Positions 47,421 through 60,239 of a DNA stretch of 64,000 nt are shown in pieces. Position 1 is the first letter of the stretch. Each line of letters begins with the position of its first letter. The notes below the pieces were generated by a model, which saw nothing but the letters and a program-made list of their open reading frames with translations, made no database searches and had not been told where the DNA came from. Location: contig NC_135143.1 of NCBI RefSeq assembly GCF_051014445.1, forward strand, positions 7,254,001-7,318,000. The letters are read 5' to 3'. Position numbers and translations under genes: made by a program. The DNA is from Colletes latitarsis. Its lineage: Eukaryota; Arthropoda; Insecta; Hymenoptera; Colletidae.

Positions 47421-48090
47421 TCATTTTGTAAGCTTTACATATTTATTTTAGTCGACGAAAGAATACAAATTGTTACCCTTTACTTTTTTAATTATGTTAC
47501 GTGTTGCCAGAATAACCAATAATAAATGAATAAATAAAATTAAGTTTTCAATTTTTGATTCTATAAAAATAATTCTCTAGAGAACAAATTAACTGAAGAA
47601 TAAAAAATGACCATAGAAATGGAAACGTCAAAAGATCGATGATTCAAACTAAACACGAGTATTAAGTTTCTTCGTCCCCTAAATTAGCTTAAAAATAACA
47701 AAATAAAATAGAAACTGAACAATTTATTGTTACAAGTTTAAAGAGAGAGTGTTTTTTCTACTGTAGTTATAACGTAAGAAAAAATAATCCTACGCTTTCA
47801 CGAATATAGAAACGTACCAGAAATAAATATAATTCTATAGATTTAGTTTTGCAAACATGCAAAATCTTGTAACAAATGTATCAGCGGTCGATTAAAAAAT
47901 TTTGGCCAAAGTTCAGGCTCCAATGTTCGAATAAAGAAAACACTGTACTTTTAATAATTCCGTGTTCCAATTTCCGATGAAAATGTATTCGTCCTTTAGC
48001 ATATTGTCGTTCATTAGTCAAGAGGTCTGTTCGAGACAAACCTGTACCAGAGTTTCGACTGGGATTAATTGACAATTCAACGACACGGTG
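47421..48090. other. AT-rich sequence
   Basis: No feature recognised. Confidence 0.35.
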
Positions 48091-48595
48091 CAGCTGATTC
48101 GTTTTCTTTTTCAGACGCGGCGTGTCGTGGGGCACAGAGAGAGAAAGAGGAAGAAAGACAACGAGGAGGGAGAGAAAGTCATTGTGAGTGCGTAGAGATA
48201 AACGCGAAGATAACGCGTATCTGATCTGTATGCAATTTTTTCTTATCGCTGTATTAGTCACACGTACTCATATACGCACGTGCACTCACACAGGCGTACA
48301 CCTGTGCGCTTGCACGTGCACCACAGCCGCAGCGAGTTTCGCCTCAATAATATTAATTGGTACACGAGTAATGCACAAAGGTTATTGTTCGTCACAGCGT
48401 GCAATCAATGAGTTAATTACATTACGTTCCTCGATTTATTGCTCGTTCTCGTGTTTTACACCCCTCTACCCCCCTCGCGTGTCTACGAACCTCGATGCGC
48501 GAGAGCTGTCGCGGGTAATTTAATCGAACGGTTCTCGCGCCACGGAAGACGCCATTGACAATCTTGTGAGCGTGAAAGGAAACGCGATTGCGAGG
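48090..48595. promoter_or_regulatory. GC-rich island, candidate enhancer
   Basis: CpG-rich, with a purine-rich GAGA-like run near 48137-48175 and repeated CACGTGCA-type sites near 48278-48322. It abuts the tandem array at 48592. Confidence 0.3.
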
Positions 48596-49640
48596 AATTT
48601 CAGGAAGCAGCGACGCCGCGACAAAATTTCATTCGAATAATAGATAACGAGCACAACGACTGTATCGAGAAAATATCTGTACTAGAAACACAGCCCTTTA
48701 GTAACAAGCGTGGAAATAACAATTTGCAAAATTTTCCTCGAAATACAACGACTCCATGAGGAATTTCAGGAATCAGAGATGCCACGACAAAATTTCAATT
48801 GAATAATACACAACAAATACGTCTCTATCAAGAAAACATCTATACTAGAAACAGAGTCCTTTAGTAACAAGCGTGGAAATTACAATTTGCAAACTTGTTC
48901 TCGAAATACAACGACTCTGGGAGGCATTTCAGGAACCAGAGATGCCATCACAAAATTTCATTCGAAAAATACATAACAAATACAACGACTGTATCGAGAA
49001 AACATCTATACTAGAAACACAGCCCTTTAACAATTAGTAACAAGAATGGAAATTATAATTTGCGAAATTGTTCTCGAAATACAACGACTCTGTGAGGAAT
49101 TTCAAGAAACAGATTCCACAACAAAATTTCATTCCCTTTAGTAACAAGCGTGGAAATTACAATTTGCAAAATTGTTCTCAAAATGCAACGACTCTGGGAG
49201 GCATTTCAGGAACCAGGGATCTCCCGACAAAATTTTATTCGAAAAATAGATAACAAATACAACGACTGTATCGAGAAAACATCTGTACTAGAAACACAGC
49301 CCTTTTAAAATCAGTAACAAACGTGAAAATTACAATTTGCAAAATTGTTCTTGAACTACAATGATTCTGTAAAGAATTTCAGAAACCAAGAATATCACAA
49401 CTTTAATTTAAAAAATAGATGACAAATACAACGACTGTATCGAAAAAAACATCTATACTAGAAACACAGCCCTTTAAAAATTAGTAACAAGCATGGAAAT
49501 TATAATTTGCAAAATTGTTCTCGAAATACAGCTACTCTATGAGGAAACATCTATACTGATAACAAAGCTCTTTGAAAATTGGGAACAAACATGTAAATAC
49601 AATTACATGTTGCAAAATTGTTCTGAGAGTATTTAGTTAT
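48592..49640. repeat. Tandem array, units of about 165-170 bp, about six copies
   Basis: The block GAGGMATTTCAGGAA recurs near 48594, 48760, 48924, 49096, 49199 and 49370. Each unit also carries CATCTATACTAGAAACACAG, AGTAACAAGCGTGGAAAT and ACAATTTGCAAAATTGTTCT. One unit (49096-49199) is internally deleted, and the last is degenerate. Confidence 0.9.
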
Positions 49641-49789
49641 TATGATTTAGTAAAGAAATGATTTTGATTAAAAATTGATCTCGTTTACGTTCATGAAACA
49701 TCTATTGTATCTCTTATAAGGTACTCTGGCACTCTGGTTATCAAGCAAGCATATATGTAGATATATTTAAAGCTTTGACATCTTGGATT

Positions 49790-50180
49790 CTTTCAGTACA
49801 ATTTTATTTTAAAAACGTAAATTGTATTGTATTTTTATTTTAAATGAGTATTGTAAATATAGAAATGGAGACCAAAGTACCTGGTTGCCAACGTAAGGGG
49901 TTAAAACCGCTGAAAGTTTGCCAAATCTTGATGAAAAAGTAGACGAACTACAATTAAATTTGCAAAAATTTATTTTGCAAAGAAATATAATTTTTAGAAC
50001 GTAAATCGTATTGTATTTTCACTTCAAATGAATATTGAAAATATAGAAATGGAGATCAGATACTTGGTGGCCAACGTAAGGACTAAAATCGCAGGTGACA
50101 TCCATGAAATTTTGCCAAATCTTGATGAAAAAGTAGACGAATTAGAATTAAATTTGAAAAAATTAATTTGGATTGAATAA
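49790..50180. repeat. Direct duplication of about 185 bp
   Basis: ATATAGAAATGGAGA, CCAACGTAAGG and GCCAAATCTTGATGAAAAAG occur near 49860-49940 and again near 50040-50130. Confidence 0.75.
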
Positions 50181-50869
50181 GAAAACAGTGGTCGAAAGTA
50201 ATATTTACAGATGAATTTAAATTTAAAATGTAGGTAGCGTTGTCTCAATTCACGAAAAATTTCATTATTGTCGAAACATCTTGTTTTGTTGAATATAAAT
50301 ATGTTTTTTGAAACAAAAATCGTATTTTCTGATTGTGCAAAGAGAAAATGTATCTGTGTATATCTACTGAATGCTTTGTAAAATCTTATTTGCCCTATTT
50401 TCCCCTACACAACAGCCAAAACTAAAAAATATGTGTAGAAAAACCGAAAAACTTTGTGCAAGAAGCATGGAAATCACTACCAATAGACAAGTATATAATA
50501 TTAATTGACCCTAAGACAAAAAGGTTTTACAACCAAATATTAAGACTAAAAATAACTACATAAGGATAATAAGAAAAATAAATAAGTTTTTGATACGTAC
50601 TACTATTTCACACAAAGTACAACAAACATTTATTAAATTCTTGCAACAAAGACTTCTTTATTAAATAACAAGAGACGATTAAAGTCATATAATAAATTAT
50701 TTTAAATATTTTCACAAGCTTCCCCAGATTAGTATACACAATTTAATTAAAATATGTATATCAAGATATAATAAGTTATTTTAAATATTTTTACAAACAA
50801 CCCAGACTAATACACGCAATTTAGAAATTAAAATACGACTTGTACGTAAGTAAATCCGCCGCTGTGTGG
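50181..50869. other. AT-rich sequence
   Basis: A short approximate duplication (TAATAARTTATTTTAAATAT at about 50691 and 50769) is the only structure seen. Confidence 0.35.
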
Positions 50870-51460
50870 ATGATTAAAAATGTGTAATGCATTTTTAATC
50901 GCAAATGTCAACCCCCTTAACGTCGTTCGCAATCTCTTCTCGAGGATCGTTCGCTTAAAGAACGCTCCGTAGATCGCGTGAAAGAAGAAACGTCGAAAGA
51001 AAGGTCCCTTACACAACAGACACCTCAAGAAAGACAACATCGACGACAGCCAATTTCGTAGACGGCTTACGGCTCGTCTTTAGTTTTCGTCTTCCTCTCT
51101 CTATCCTTCTCTCCTTGTCGCGTCTTCTCTCGTCGGCCGGTAATCATTTCACGCATAGCTGGACGGTCATTGATTTATGATCTGCCGAAGGCAAAGTTGA
51201 ACTTCCCACCTGTGATTTATACCTTCTGGCATTTCGATCTTCCCTCGGAAAGCGAGCCCTGTTCCTCTTCGACGAGACCGCGACGCGAACCCGTCGATTA
51301 ATACCGTGTCGCGAGCACCGCCGCCATTACGCCCGATTATTACGTTCCTCGTCAAAGTTGGACCGACCATTCGAACGTAGAAAACGTCGATTATTTCAAT
51401 TTTATGCGTACACAGTGTCTTTTCACTGTAGAAATAATTATTAACGCGAATCACGCTATT
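50870..51460. promoter_or_regulatory. GC-rich island, candidate enhancer
   Basis: CpG-rich block with a TTCTCTCTTCC-type pyrimidine run near 51090-51130 and CGATTATTACG. No protein signal. Confidence 0.3.
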
Positions 51461-52880
51461 TTAAATATGTAATGTCGTGTAAATTTTTTTAATATAGTAG
51501 AAAATTCTGACAACACTTTCACGTCTTTCTAGAATGCTTTTTAGAATGAGTTTATTTAATTCATCAATATTGAAAATTAGTAATGAGTAAATGGGAAAAA
51601 GTGGGAATGTGAGCTAGGACGATCGAAGCGTAACGTTGCAAGATATAAAAGAGAGTGTTAAGTTTCTTCATTTTATAAAATTATATGCACTTTAAGTTTT
51701 TCTATTTGAATAAACATGTATTTACAAATAAAACAAGAGATATAACCAAACACTTAACCTACCTTAACCTGTTCAAATTTGTAAATGAAACATAGTGACT
51801 CGATGTGTTTTAATTTTTAATTGTTTACATTAATAAAATTTTACAATTTTCCATGATTTCCTAAGAAAGAAACAGCATATTCTGAAACATGTGTTTTGAC
51901 AGCTCTATTTAAGTTAATTTCCCAGCAATGGATGACGAAATTTCATCCGTTAGCCGCTATTTAAATAATACCTGACACTGGTCTTCTTCCAAATATAAAT
52001 TAAACATGATATAAAGAAAATTTAACCACTTTATTCACCAAATAAAACAAAATAATGTATTATACATGGAAGAAATATACGAATCCAGTGAAAGAGCAAG
52101 TTTCAAGGAATAAGGCTGACAACTTAACCCAACTTAAATCAAATAAAAATTAAATTACAGATATTGTTATTGTTTAAAGTGTTATTAAACTCATACTTAT
52201 CCCAATTCAAGATTGACGTAATTTAATTTATACTGATTATAGATCGAAACGTTAGATCTAAATAAGTTTCCTTGACTCTTCAAATTTTTGTATCAAATTC
52301 TACATCTGTCAGACGAAAATTATGACTGTGAACAAGAAACAAGAACTTTTGTAGATAATATTACTACGCAAATGGCCCCAGGATTTGTTTAGAAACGCTG
52401 TAAAACGTTTTGAACTGTGCAGGGATACTGACATCGCGTCGAACACCAATGTTAATTACCTAATAAGTATTGCCGCTGCATTATGTTATGAATGAATTCA
52501 ATATAATTTTCCTGCCAATCAGTAAAACGTATAGAAAATTTATGGACATTTTGTACTGCACTGTCGACCATAAATCACCGTGCACGTGCTTGGAAAATAC
52601 AAATTAAGATATAAATACAATTATCTTCGACAAAACTACCAATTTCTAGATACAGATGCAATTCTCTTTAATAAGAATACCGATCAATTTTTTGATTCGG
52701 ATATAATTTTGTTAAAAATACTTTTCCTTTTACAATTTCATTACACTTAATACTCTACCACATAACTTAGAATGATTAAACTTTCACGAATTATTAAATA
52801 ACAATATCGACAACCACAGCACTTATAATTCGTAACAGTAATGCATTGATACTTAAAATAATAAATTCAACAGAGTACCG
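51461..52880. other. AT-rich sequence
   Basis: No feature recognised. Confidence 0.35.
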
Positions 52881-52888
52881 ATTCTTAC

Positions 52889-52903
52889 CTCATACTCGAT
52901 CAT
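52889..52903 (-). CDS. Possible 5' coding exon of the minus-strand paralogue
   Basis: On the minus strand ATG at 52903-52901 opens five codons (MIEYE). They end at a consensus donor, GAG then GTAAGA, in phase 0, the phase required by the LIM1 exon at 44306. An in-frame TAG lies two codons upstream. A GC-rich island lies just upstream in transcription direction. Such short matches arise by chance, so this is only a candidate. Confidence 0.25.
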
Positions 52904-53570
52904 AAATTTCTATTATCGCGTAATAAACGTTACGCGACGAAAACATTGCGTAGCGCACCTCAAATCAAACGTTACTCTATGTAATTGCGATTGATTAATT
53001 CTATTGTTTGCAAACGATAATAAATTTTCACGCTCCGCGCCTCGTATTAAGCCTCGAAAAGACTCGTACGCGTGTACTGTACACACAACGAAGATTACAC
53101 AAATATTTGTTCGATATCTTGTCGCGTTGATTCATTCAAATCCCTCTGACGAAGTGTCGCTTGCGATTTTGCGCAGCCTCATTGTCCTCAGCATTAAATT
53201 CTCAAACCGAGACACGGTCGTTTATAAGTTTAAACGCATCGTGTGAAAAGCACGAGGCGTAAGACAACGAGGCAAGTTGCTTTCTAGTTACCCCGAGAGT
53301 TTCTCAACGAGAAAATTCGCGCTGGAGCAAGTAAAGGGCAGGTATCTCGATGACCATGGTCGACCGTGGGATTTTACAATGGTGTCATTTATGCTTTACA
53401 ATCGGTCGAAAACTCCACGAGATCCAAGGGGTAATTTACAACGGGTCGAAACTTCATTTTGTCCTTGACTGCCCTCAGAAAATGCCTTAGAACGTAAAAA
53501 GATTGGGCCTGTTTCTCGAAAACAGGTCTCGGAATCTGCAGGTTTAAAAAATGATTGACTTCCGAGGAAC
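52904..53570. promoter_or_regulatory. GC-richer island, possible promoter or enhancer
   Basis: CpG-enriched sequence next to the candidate 5' exon. No TATA box is obvious. The open frames carry no domain. Confidence 0.3.
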
Positions 53571-53598
53571 GCATTCACAATACTTAAACAAACACATA

Positions 53599-54782
53599 CA
53601 GGGTATTCGACCACCTGTGGGAAAAATTTTAATAGAGTATTCTAGAGGCCAAAATAAGACGAAAATCAAGAATACCAATTAGTTGATGGAGGCTTCGTTA
53701 AAAAGTTATTAACAATTAAATTCAAAAATTTCAAATCGTACTGGAAAAATTATTTTCGATTGCGGGGGTCAATTACAATCATTTTTGGTGAATACACATA
53801 CCTCCGAAATCTTACCCACTTTCGAGAAAAAAGATCGGGTAGGTGCTGAAAGTTCTGCGTGAAAAAAAAGACTTCCGAATCGTCTTGGAAAAATTATTTT
53901 TAGTTGCAGGGGTCAATTGCAAGCATTTTTGGTCAAGAGACATACCACCGAAATCCTACTCAGTTTCGAGAAAAAAATTCCTTACCGAAAATATCATTTC
54001 TGGCCAGAAATGTCTGCCCGAATTTTTATACGAATCTTTAAAACGTCATAACTTCTGAACGGATTGGACGATTTTAATGTTTAAAAAAGCAAACTACGCG
54101 TATTTTGATGAAGAATATGTACAAATTGCAAAAATATTCGAACAATTGGTCCTTGACTCCGCAAAATGAGAAAAATTCCATTAAAATGGTCCAATTTTCA
54201 AACAGCCATAACTCCTACAATTGTGAATATATTTCAATGAAACTTTTTTCTGAAGTAGAGCTCATGGGTACCTACAAAAAAGTGTTAGACAAATTTTTTG
54301 TAGGGCGTCAAACAAAATTATTAAAAATCAAAAACGAATATTTAAGAAAAATCGACAGGGGGTAGGTGCCTAAATTTTTCGGCGAAAAAAAAAATTTTCG
54401 AATCATTCTAAAAAAATTATTTTCAGTTGCGGGGGTCAAATACAATCATTTTTGGTGAAGAAACATACCCCTGAAATCCTACCCACTTTCTAGAAAAAAA
54501 TTCGAATATGTGTGAAATTTTTCGACAAAATTAAAAAATTTCAAATCGTTCTAAAAAAATTATTTTCGGTTGTAGGAGTCGATTACAATCATTTTTGGTG
54601 AATAGACATACCCCCGAAATCTTGCGCATTTTCGAGAAAAAAATTCAGTACGGTCGGAACTTTAAACGTTAATAACTGTTTAACGAAGCCTTCATCAACA
54701 AATTGGTGTTCTTGATTTTCGTCTTATTTTGGCTTCTAGAATCCCCCATTAAAGTTTTTCCCAGGGGTGGCCGTACACCCTG
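53599..54782 (+). mobile_element. TA-flanked TIR element, family A, copy 5
   Basis: The element runs from CAGGGTATTCGACCACCTG to GGGTGGCCGTACACCCTG, with TA on both sides. The full internal structure is present: modules, core with an 86-codon frame at 54105-54365, and modules. This is the longest copy, 1184 bp. Confidence 0.8.
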
Positions 54783-54784
54783 TA

Positions 54785-54978
54785 TACTCATATTTTTTTA
54801 AATGTACAAGGTACAATCGAGGTCTTAATTCTAAAACTAACCTCAATTATAAGTATACTCAATTATGTCCAATTATTGATTAAAGTTAATTGTATAGAAA
54901 ATTGTGTAGGCAATTGAGGTTAGTTTTAGAATCAACACTTTAATTGTACCTTGCATGTTCAAGAAAATATGAGTGTGT
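54785..54978. mobile_element. Foldback MITE directly adjoining TIR copy 5
   Basis: The left arm (ACTCATATTTTTTTAAATGT, ACAAGGTACAAT, AAAACTAACCTCAATT) and the right arm (CAATTGAGGTTAGTTTTAGA, TTGTACCTTGCATG, AAAATATGAGTG) are inverted copies of about 63 bp separated by about 65 bp. Confidence 0.7.
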
Positions 54979-55429
54979 ATTTCTTCAAGATGAACTTAGG
55001 ATGTAGACATTGTATGGAGCCTTTCGTTGAAACCTCCATCGAACTTACATGAACAAATTTGTGAGTTCTGGTATTTCAATTTCCGATTTTTCCATTTTGC
55101 TTTTTCATACCGATTGGTATGGCGTCCAATGGCGTAGGTTAACATTTTTTTAACGAATTTACTAATTCAAATCACATGATTTTACAATGATTTTAGGAAC
55201 AAATACCCATTATCATCCTCTATGAAGTTAGATTTAATCCTACCAAGAGTTCCAATTCTAGTTTTAAATTATCTACAAATTATTTAACTATTTTACGATT
55301 GTTCTCGCCAAGATGGGTCCGGTTGGAAATCTATAATAATTAAAATTCATCAATGGTCCCATAATCTTTGCAGAAGCCAACTATAATTAATACAAGATAT
55401 AAACAAACCTGTGTGCACTTTTAATTAAC
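54979..55429. other. AT-rich sequence
   Basis: Nothing recognised. Confidence 0.35.
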
Positions 55430-55990
55430 GTTCTTCCAAATGGTTATAATTCGTGGCTAGGCGAGTACAGTGTCTATGGATCGTTTTGGACGAATAGAAT
55501 CGCATTTTTGTCGGAAGAACGAAGGAATTTTTCGATCGTTTCGTCGTTACCCTTCGTAGGTGGACGCGATCCCCGAAGAATGCAATCAGCGAGTAGTTAA
55601 GAAGAATAATAGGAATCATTTTTTATTCGTCAGCAGTTCGGGGCGACGGAGATGAGCTGACAAAGTGAGAAATGCACAGGTGAAGAGGTCAAACGGGCTC
55701 CTCTACCGACTACCGGACACCGAAGATGCTCGTATACGTTCGATTCGTCACTTTGCTACACGGACGGACGTTTAATGGTACGAGCGAGTACCAATCCGCG
55801 TGATTTATCGACCTTATAAGTTTCACCGAGTATCGCAAATAATTTTTCGCGATACCTCAAAATTATTTGGCCCGTCGTTCGACGTCAGGCGCGAAACACT
55901 TTACCGAAGAGACGTTTCGAGGCCCTCGAAGAGACGATACTTCAACTCTTAATCATCCGAAGTACGACGCTAGAGCGTCTATATTTATAT
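55430..55990. promoter_or_regulatory. GC-rich island, candidate enhancer
   Basis: CpG-rich block with many CGA/TCG words. No coding evidence. Confidence 0.3.
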
Positions 55991-57026
55991 TAACGCGCTA
56001 TCTCCTACTATAAATTAATAAAAATTTAATTTTACTCATTTTTATTCAACGACTTTATTCACCGGATAAAAAAAAATAATGTACAAAGCAGTTTTACAAC
56101 ATAACTCAAAATGACTTTAGTTATATAAATAAGAAGATTTATTTTTAATGTATTATACTCGAAGAGACCTTAGTTGATCATGAAATTAAAACAGAAGTTC
56201 TTCTGTTTATTATTTCTGGACAAAGATAATGCTTCGGGGATACGAATAGTTGTTTAAAATTAAATTTTAGCACAGAAGCAAATATTTTTGTATACAAACG
56301 TTTCGAATTTACAAATACTTGTTCCATTATTGAGATTATTTCCCACCAATTTGATCTAAAAATGTAATCCTTTTTGCATATTTCTCTCTTTTATCTATTT
56401 TTATTATTTTATATGTATTTAAATATATTTGTAATGAGATATTGCATGTATATAATTATTGTCAATGTCTAATGCTATAGGGCTAAATTTTTATTTTAGG
56501 TAGCTTCAGAAATATCTCATAATTTTAAATTAATTTTATCATTTCGTTTCGCTTCGTACACAATCTTGCATGAAAACAATTTTGATTTACTCTCGATTAT
56601 TTTGCTATAAACTACATTTCCTTAAGTTGTTTTGTTTTTACAATATCTAATACCAATAGTATTACCATCGATTCAATTGTAAATGTGTAATACTTCCAAC
56701 TTCGTGGGAGTACATACGAGTGTAGTTCTATATTCTAAGTTTTTATGTTCGTCTGCACTTTGTCTAACTTTCACTTCTTAGATTTCTACTCAACCTAATT
56801 TATTTCCCCACGTGTTCCAGTTTCTTTTATTTTAATCTGTTGGCACTTGCTAGTATTTCTCTAATAACTTTAGGGTTAGGTTCTTGTATCTTGCCAATCC
56901 ATACATTATTTTTATATAACAATATATATGTACACTGTGCCAATATTCACAGCAAAAATGTTTAATATCAATATAGAATTTCTATTTTGTTAGAAAAGTT
57001 AAGTTAATATTTAGGTACTATGATTC
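55991..57026. other. AT-rich sequence
   Basis: No feature recognised. Confidence 0.35.
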
Positions 57027-57036
57027 AAGATGGATC

Positions 57037-57306
57037 TTGCAAATACAAAAAAAATGCACAAGAGTTATGAACATAGTAAAATTTCTTCGAGGTACGTGGT
57101 GGAGATCAAACCCAGAAACTTTAATAGTACTTTACAAAAATTTTGTTCGCTCAATACTGGACTACGACTGCTTTGTATATTTTCCTACACAACAAAACCA
57201 AATAAAAAAGCTAGAGAAAATTCAATACACGGCAATAAGACTTGCTCTTGGATACAGAATTAGCACACCTACCAACCAAACTACAACTTATATAAGAACG
57301 TTCTAG
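57037..57306 (+). pseudogene. Retrotransposon RT C-terminal region, first fragment
   Basis: The frame reads FLRGTWWRSNPETLIVLYKN, FVRSILDYDCFVYF and LEKIQYTAIRLALGYRISTP. This is the conserved thumb/connection region found after the RT catalytic core in LINE proteins. It ends at a stop and continues in the next frame at 57317, so at least one frameshift has occurred. Confidence 0.8.
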
Positions 57307-57316
57307 ATTCCTATGC

Positions 57317-58315
57317 ATGAATTATCTGAACATGGTGTATTCGAACCAAAATTCGGTAGTTTATGTAGCTATTTCTCGCCTCCAAAAGATTATGGAGAAC
57401 AGGTACAAGAAACGTAAAACCAGTAACAGGCTTCTATACCAATGCACAAAAGACACTAAAAACTCAATCGGTCATATTTACTCCACCAATAACCACAATA
57501 ACAATGTTCAAGAATACTACTCTTTTGTTAGCAATATTTATATTAACACAGAATTTGGTACGTTATTAAAGTATGTACAAGATCCAAATTTATTAATTGA
57601 AAATTTAATTAAAGAGGAAAAATCGTATGCTCTGTACACGGACGGTAGCAAGTCAAAGAACTCGGTTTCCGTAGGAAGCGCGTGTGTCTGCCGTGACTTA
57701 GATAAGACCGTAGTAAGAAGTATAACTAAAAATGCATCGATCTTCACTACAGAATCTATAGCCCTTAACGATGCCGTAAAGATAGCTTTAAATCATCCTA
57801 ATCAGAATCTTCTCATTTTTACTGATTCTCTTAGAGCACTACTCTCCTTGGAACATACTAACACAAATATAAAAACGAATCCCTATATCCTCGAAATAAG
57901 GAAAAATGTTTTTAGATTCTCCTCCGAAACCACAAACAGTAGTAAAATTAAATTCTATTGGGTACCGACTCATATGGGTATTCTGGGCAACGAGAATGCA
58001 GACAAATTAACGAAAATAGCCGCAAACACGGCATCTACAGACTCCCTCAAAATTCCCTTCACGGATCTAAGGGAGTCGGCTAAATCAGCAGCAACACAAA
58101 ACACATATAATATCATAGAAAAAGAAGGCTTAATTAAAGGCGTAAATTACTTCATACACTACCACAATCGAAAATCAAAACCGTGGTATAGTAACAAAAA
58201 TCTCCAGCGTGAAGTTATATCGACGATAAACAGATGTAGATCAGGACACTATAATCTTGCCAGCTCTCTCGCTCATTGGTGTAGTAAACGATCCACAATG
58301 TCAATGCGGCTATGA
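57317..58315 (+). pseudogene. Retrotransposon RNase H domain, second fragment
   Basis: 332 codons. The RNase H signature is complete: YTDGSKSK (Asp), TTESIAL (Glu), LLIFTDSLRALLSLE (Asp) and WVPTHMGILGNENAD (final Asp). After this domain the frame is lost near 58260, and the real C-terminus continues in another frame. Confidence 0.85.
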
Positions 58316-58505
58316 AATGCAGGACATCGACCATGTACTATGGCAATGTCCCACATTTGAAGAACACAGATCAAAGTTTATCAAACATTTGCAAAAACTA
58401 CATCTTTATCTTCCGCTCTCATGTAATATTCTACTCTTCAGACCTACGTCCGAGATATGTAAACTAACCTACTCGTTTCTGAATTACTGTCAGTTGAAGA
58501 TTTAA
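58257..58505 (+). pseudogene. Retrotransposon C-terminal zinc-finger fragment
   Basis: The frame encodes CQCGYEMQDIDHVLWQCPTF, the Cys/His motif that follows RNase H in many LINEs, and ends at TAA 58503-58505. It is joined to the preceding fragment by a frameshift. Confidence 0.8.
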
Positions 58506-58682
58506 GAAAAGAGTTCATCTTTAAACTGGTTCTTTAGCAAGCACACGAATGTTTATAATTTTTATTGTATTATGTGAAGTATTATAATGTATTGAAATGT
58601 TTGTACATCATTGCAAAATAATATCTTTCTTGAGATTCAAATTGCATTAATAAAAAAAAAAAAAAAAAAAAGATGGATCTTG

Positions 58683-59290
58683 AGATCTTTTCGGCACGCT
58701 GTTGATGGCGCGTAATTTAATTTGAAATTCATGCAGAAGATGACGTACTCTTACATAGAAGGATTTCTAGAGGTCTTGTTTCTGATTGTATCAAACAATT
58801 AATCGTCTTTGAACGTATGGTTACTATAGAAACTGCATATTTGCTACTAATTTCATCAATTCTAGAGCTTCTACAAGAGAAACACGCCCACGCCATTACA
58901 TTTCTACCTTCATGTATAATAGTGACACGGTTGAACTTGGAATCGTTCGAAAATAATGCAACTTGCATTTTTAGATTTTTAAAACTAAGCATTGGTTTCT
59001 TAAATTAAAACTTTTCAACCATCTTCTAACAGTTCTAGCATTAATTTGCATATTATTATTCGTATTTATATCAACTGTAGAACGAAAACGATACTTATTG
59101 CATAAGTGGTAAATTCTACGTCCATTTTCTGAGTTGTTTTTCAGGGTCTACCACATTTTCATCGATCATAATAAGAGCCACTGTTTAACAATTTATACTA
59201 TTGTCTTTTGTCTCCGTAGTATTGCAACTTGTTTCTTTTCTTTTGGTAGCACATTTCAAGATTTACCCATACTTTTAAGTTTAAAGAGAC
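58683..59290 (-). pseudogene. Tc1-like transposase, second degraded remnant
   Basis: The minus-strand frames contain LPKEKKQVAILRRQKTIV, then NARTVRRWLKSFNLRNQ (helix-turn-helix region), VALFSNDSKFNR (normally SDESKFN, first catalytic Asp region) and VMAWACFS. Several stops and an internal deletion between SKFN and VMAWACFS are visible. The LINE at 57040-58669 inserted next to it. Confidence 0.65.
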
Positions 59291-59299
59291 GAAGGACAC

Positions 59300-60239
59300 A
59301 CTGCATACTGATTTTAATATTTGTGTAGAATTTGATAAAATTTGATAAGAATTTAAAGAATTTGATAAAAGTCACATCTTAAACCAATGTCCATTGTTCG
59401 TAAAAGCCCAGAGGAAACAATTGAAAATTCTATATTGTTTAACATTTCATGATCGAAACTCAAGACCAAGAAGGTCTAACTGTATCATCTCAAAACGACA
59501 AACAGAATTGGAAGGTAGTATTCGTATGTATAATTGCAATGCATATATGCAACAGCTCCAGTACCGATGAAAATAGCCTAATCGGTAAATAGTATCACAG
59601 AAAAGAAATTTGAATTAATTTATAACAATTTTCCTTCAATAGGATTTACAAAATCCATGTTATGTAACTTCTAGCGAAGATTAATATAAGAATATTTGTG
59701 CCGAGTAAATATTCCCGATACACTACTTCTGTTGATTTTAGTTGATTAAACAATTCACCACCGTAAGAACATTAATTTCATTGTCTCCACTAGTTACCGA
59801 TTTTTACGATTAACCTTACAACTTGCGATCAAATGTTGTGTCCTTCCATTTTATAGAAAAAGCATCGTAAAATAGAAAGAAACAACGTTCAAATCGAGGT
59901 ACGAAATTATTATATTATTTATATATATTTCCTATCTGCTATCTGTTTAGATTCGAAGTACTGTAATAGTAAGTTTTAGAACAATTGTATCTCATTGTTA
60001 GTACCTTTACATTTAGAATTTACTATACTATCGAAACCAAGCGTATTAAATTGACTATTTCATTTAAAACATCAAAGACTTCTACATCACGTCTACGCCT
60101 CCATTTGTAAAAGAACCAGTCTTATGTATCTTTCTGAAACTTTACAACCTTTGCAACTAACATTTTCGTGTATTATTTGAAATAACCAAGGTATAATTCA
60201 TGAGATATACAGAATATATCAACAAGAGAATTCTTTGCA
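59300..60239. other. AT-rich sequence
   Basis: No feature recognised. Confidence 0.35.

Larger units (their letters stand above)
57040..58669 (+). mobile_element. 5'-truncated non-LTR retrotransposon with 13-bp target duplication
   Basis: The element ends in a poly(A) tract (58652-58671). AAGATGGATCTTG flanks it on both sides (57027-57039 and 58670-58682), the signature of target-primed insertion. It begins inside the reverse transcriptase C-terminal region and is therefore strongly 5'-truncated. The coding order is RT tail, RNase H, zinc-knuckle-like CQCG...H...C, which is typical of RNase-H-bearing LINE clades (I/R1/Loa group). The clade cannot be fixed from this piece. Confidence 0.9.

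Noticed and set aside
48592..49640. Regularly spaced repeats that could suggest a CRISPR array.
   Set aside because: Units are about 165 bp, contiguous and degenerate with no unique spacers, in a eukaryotic context.
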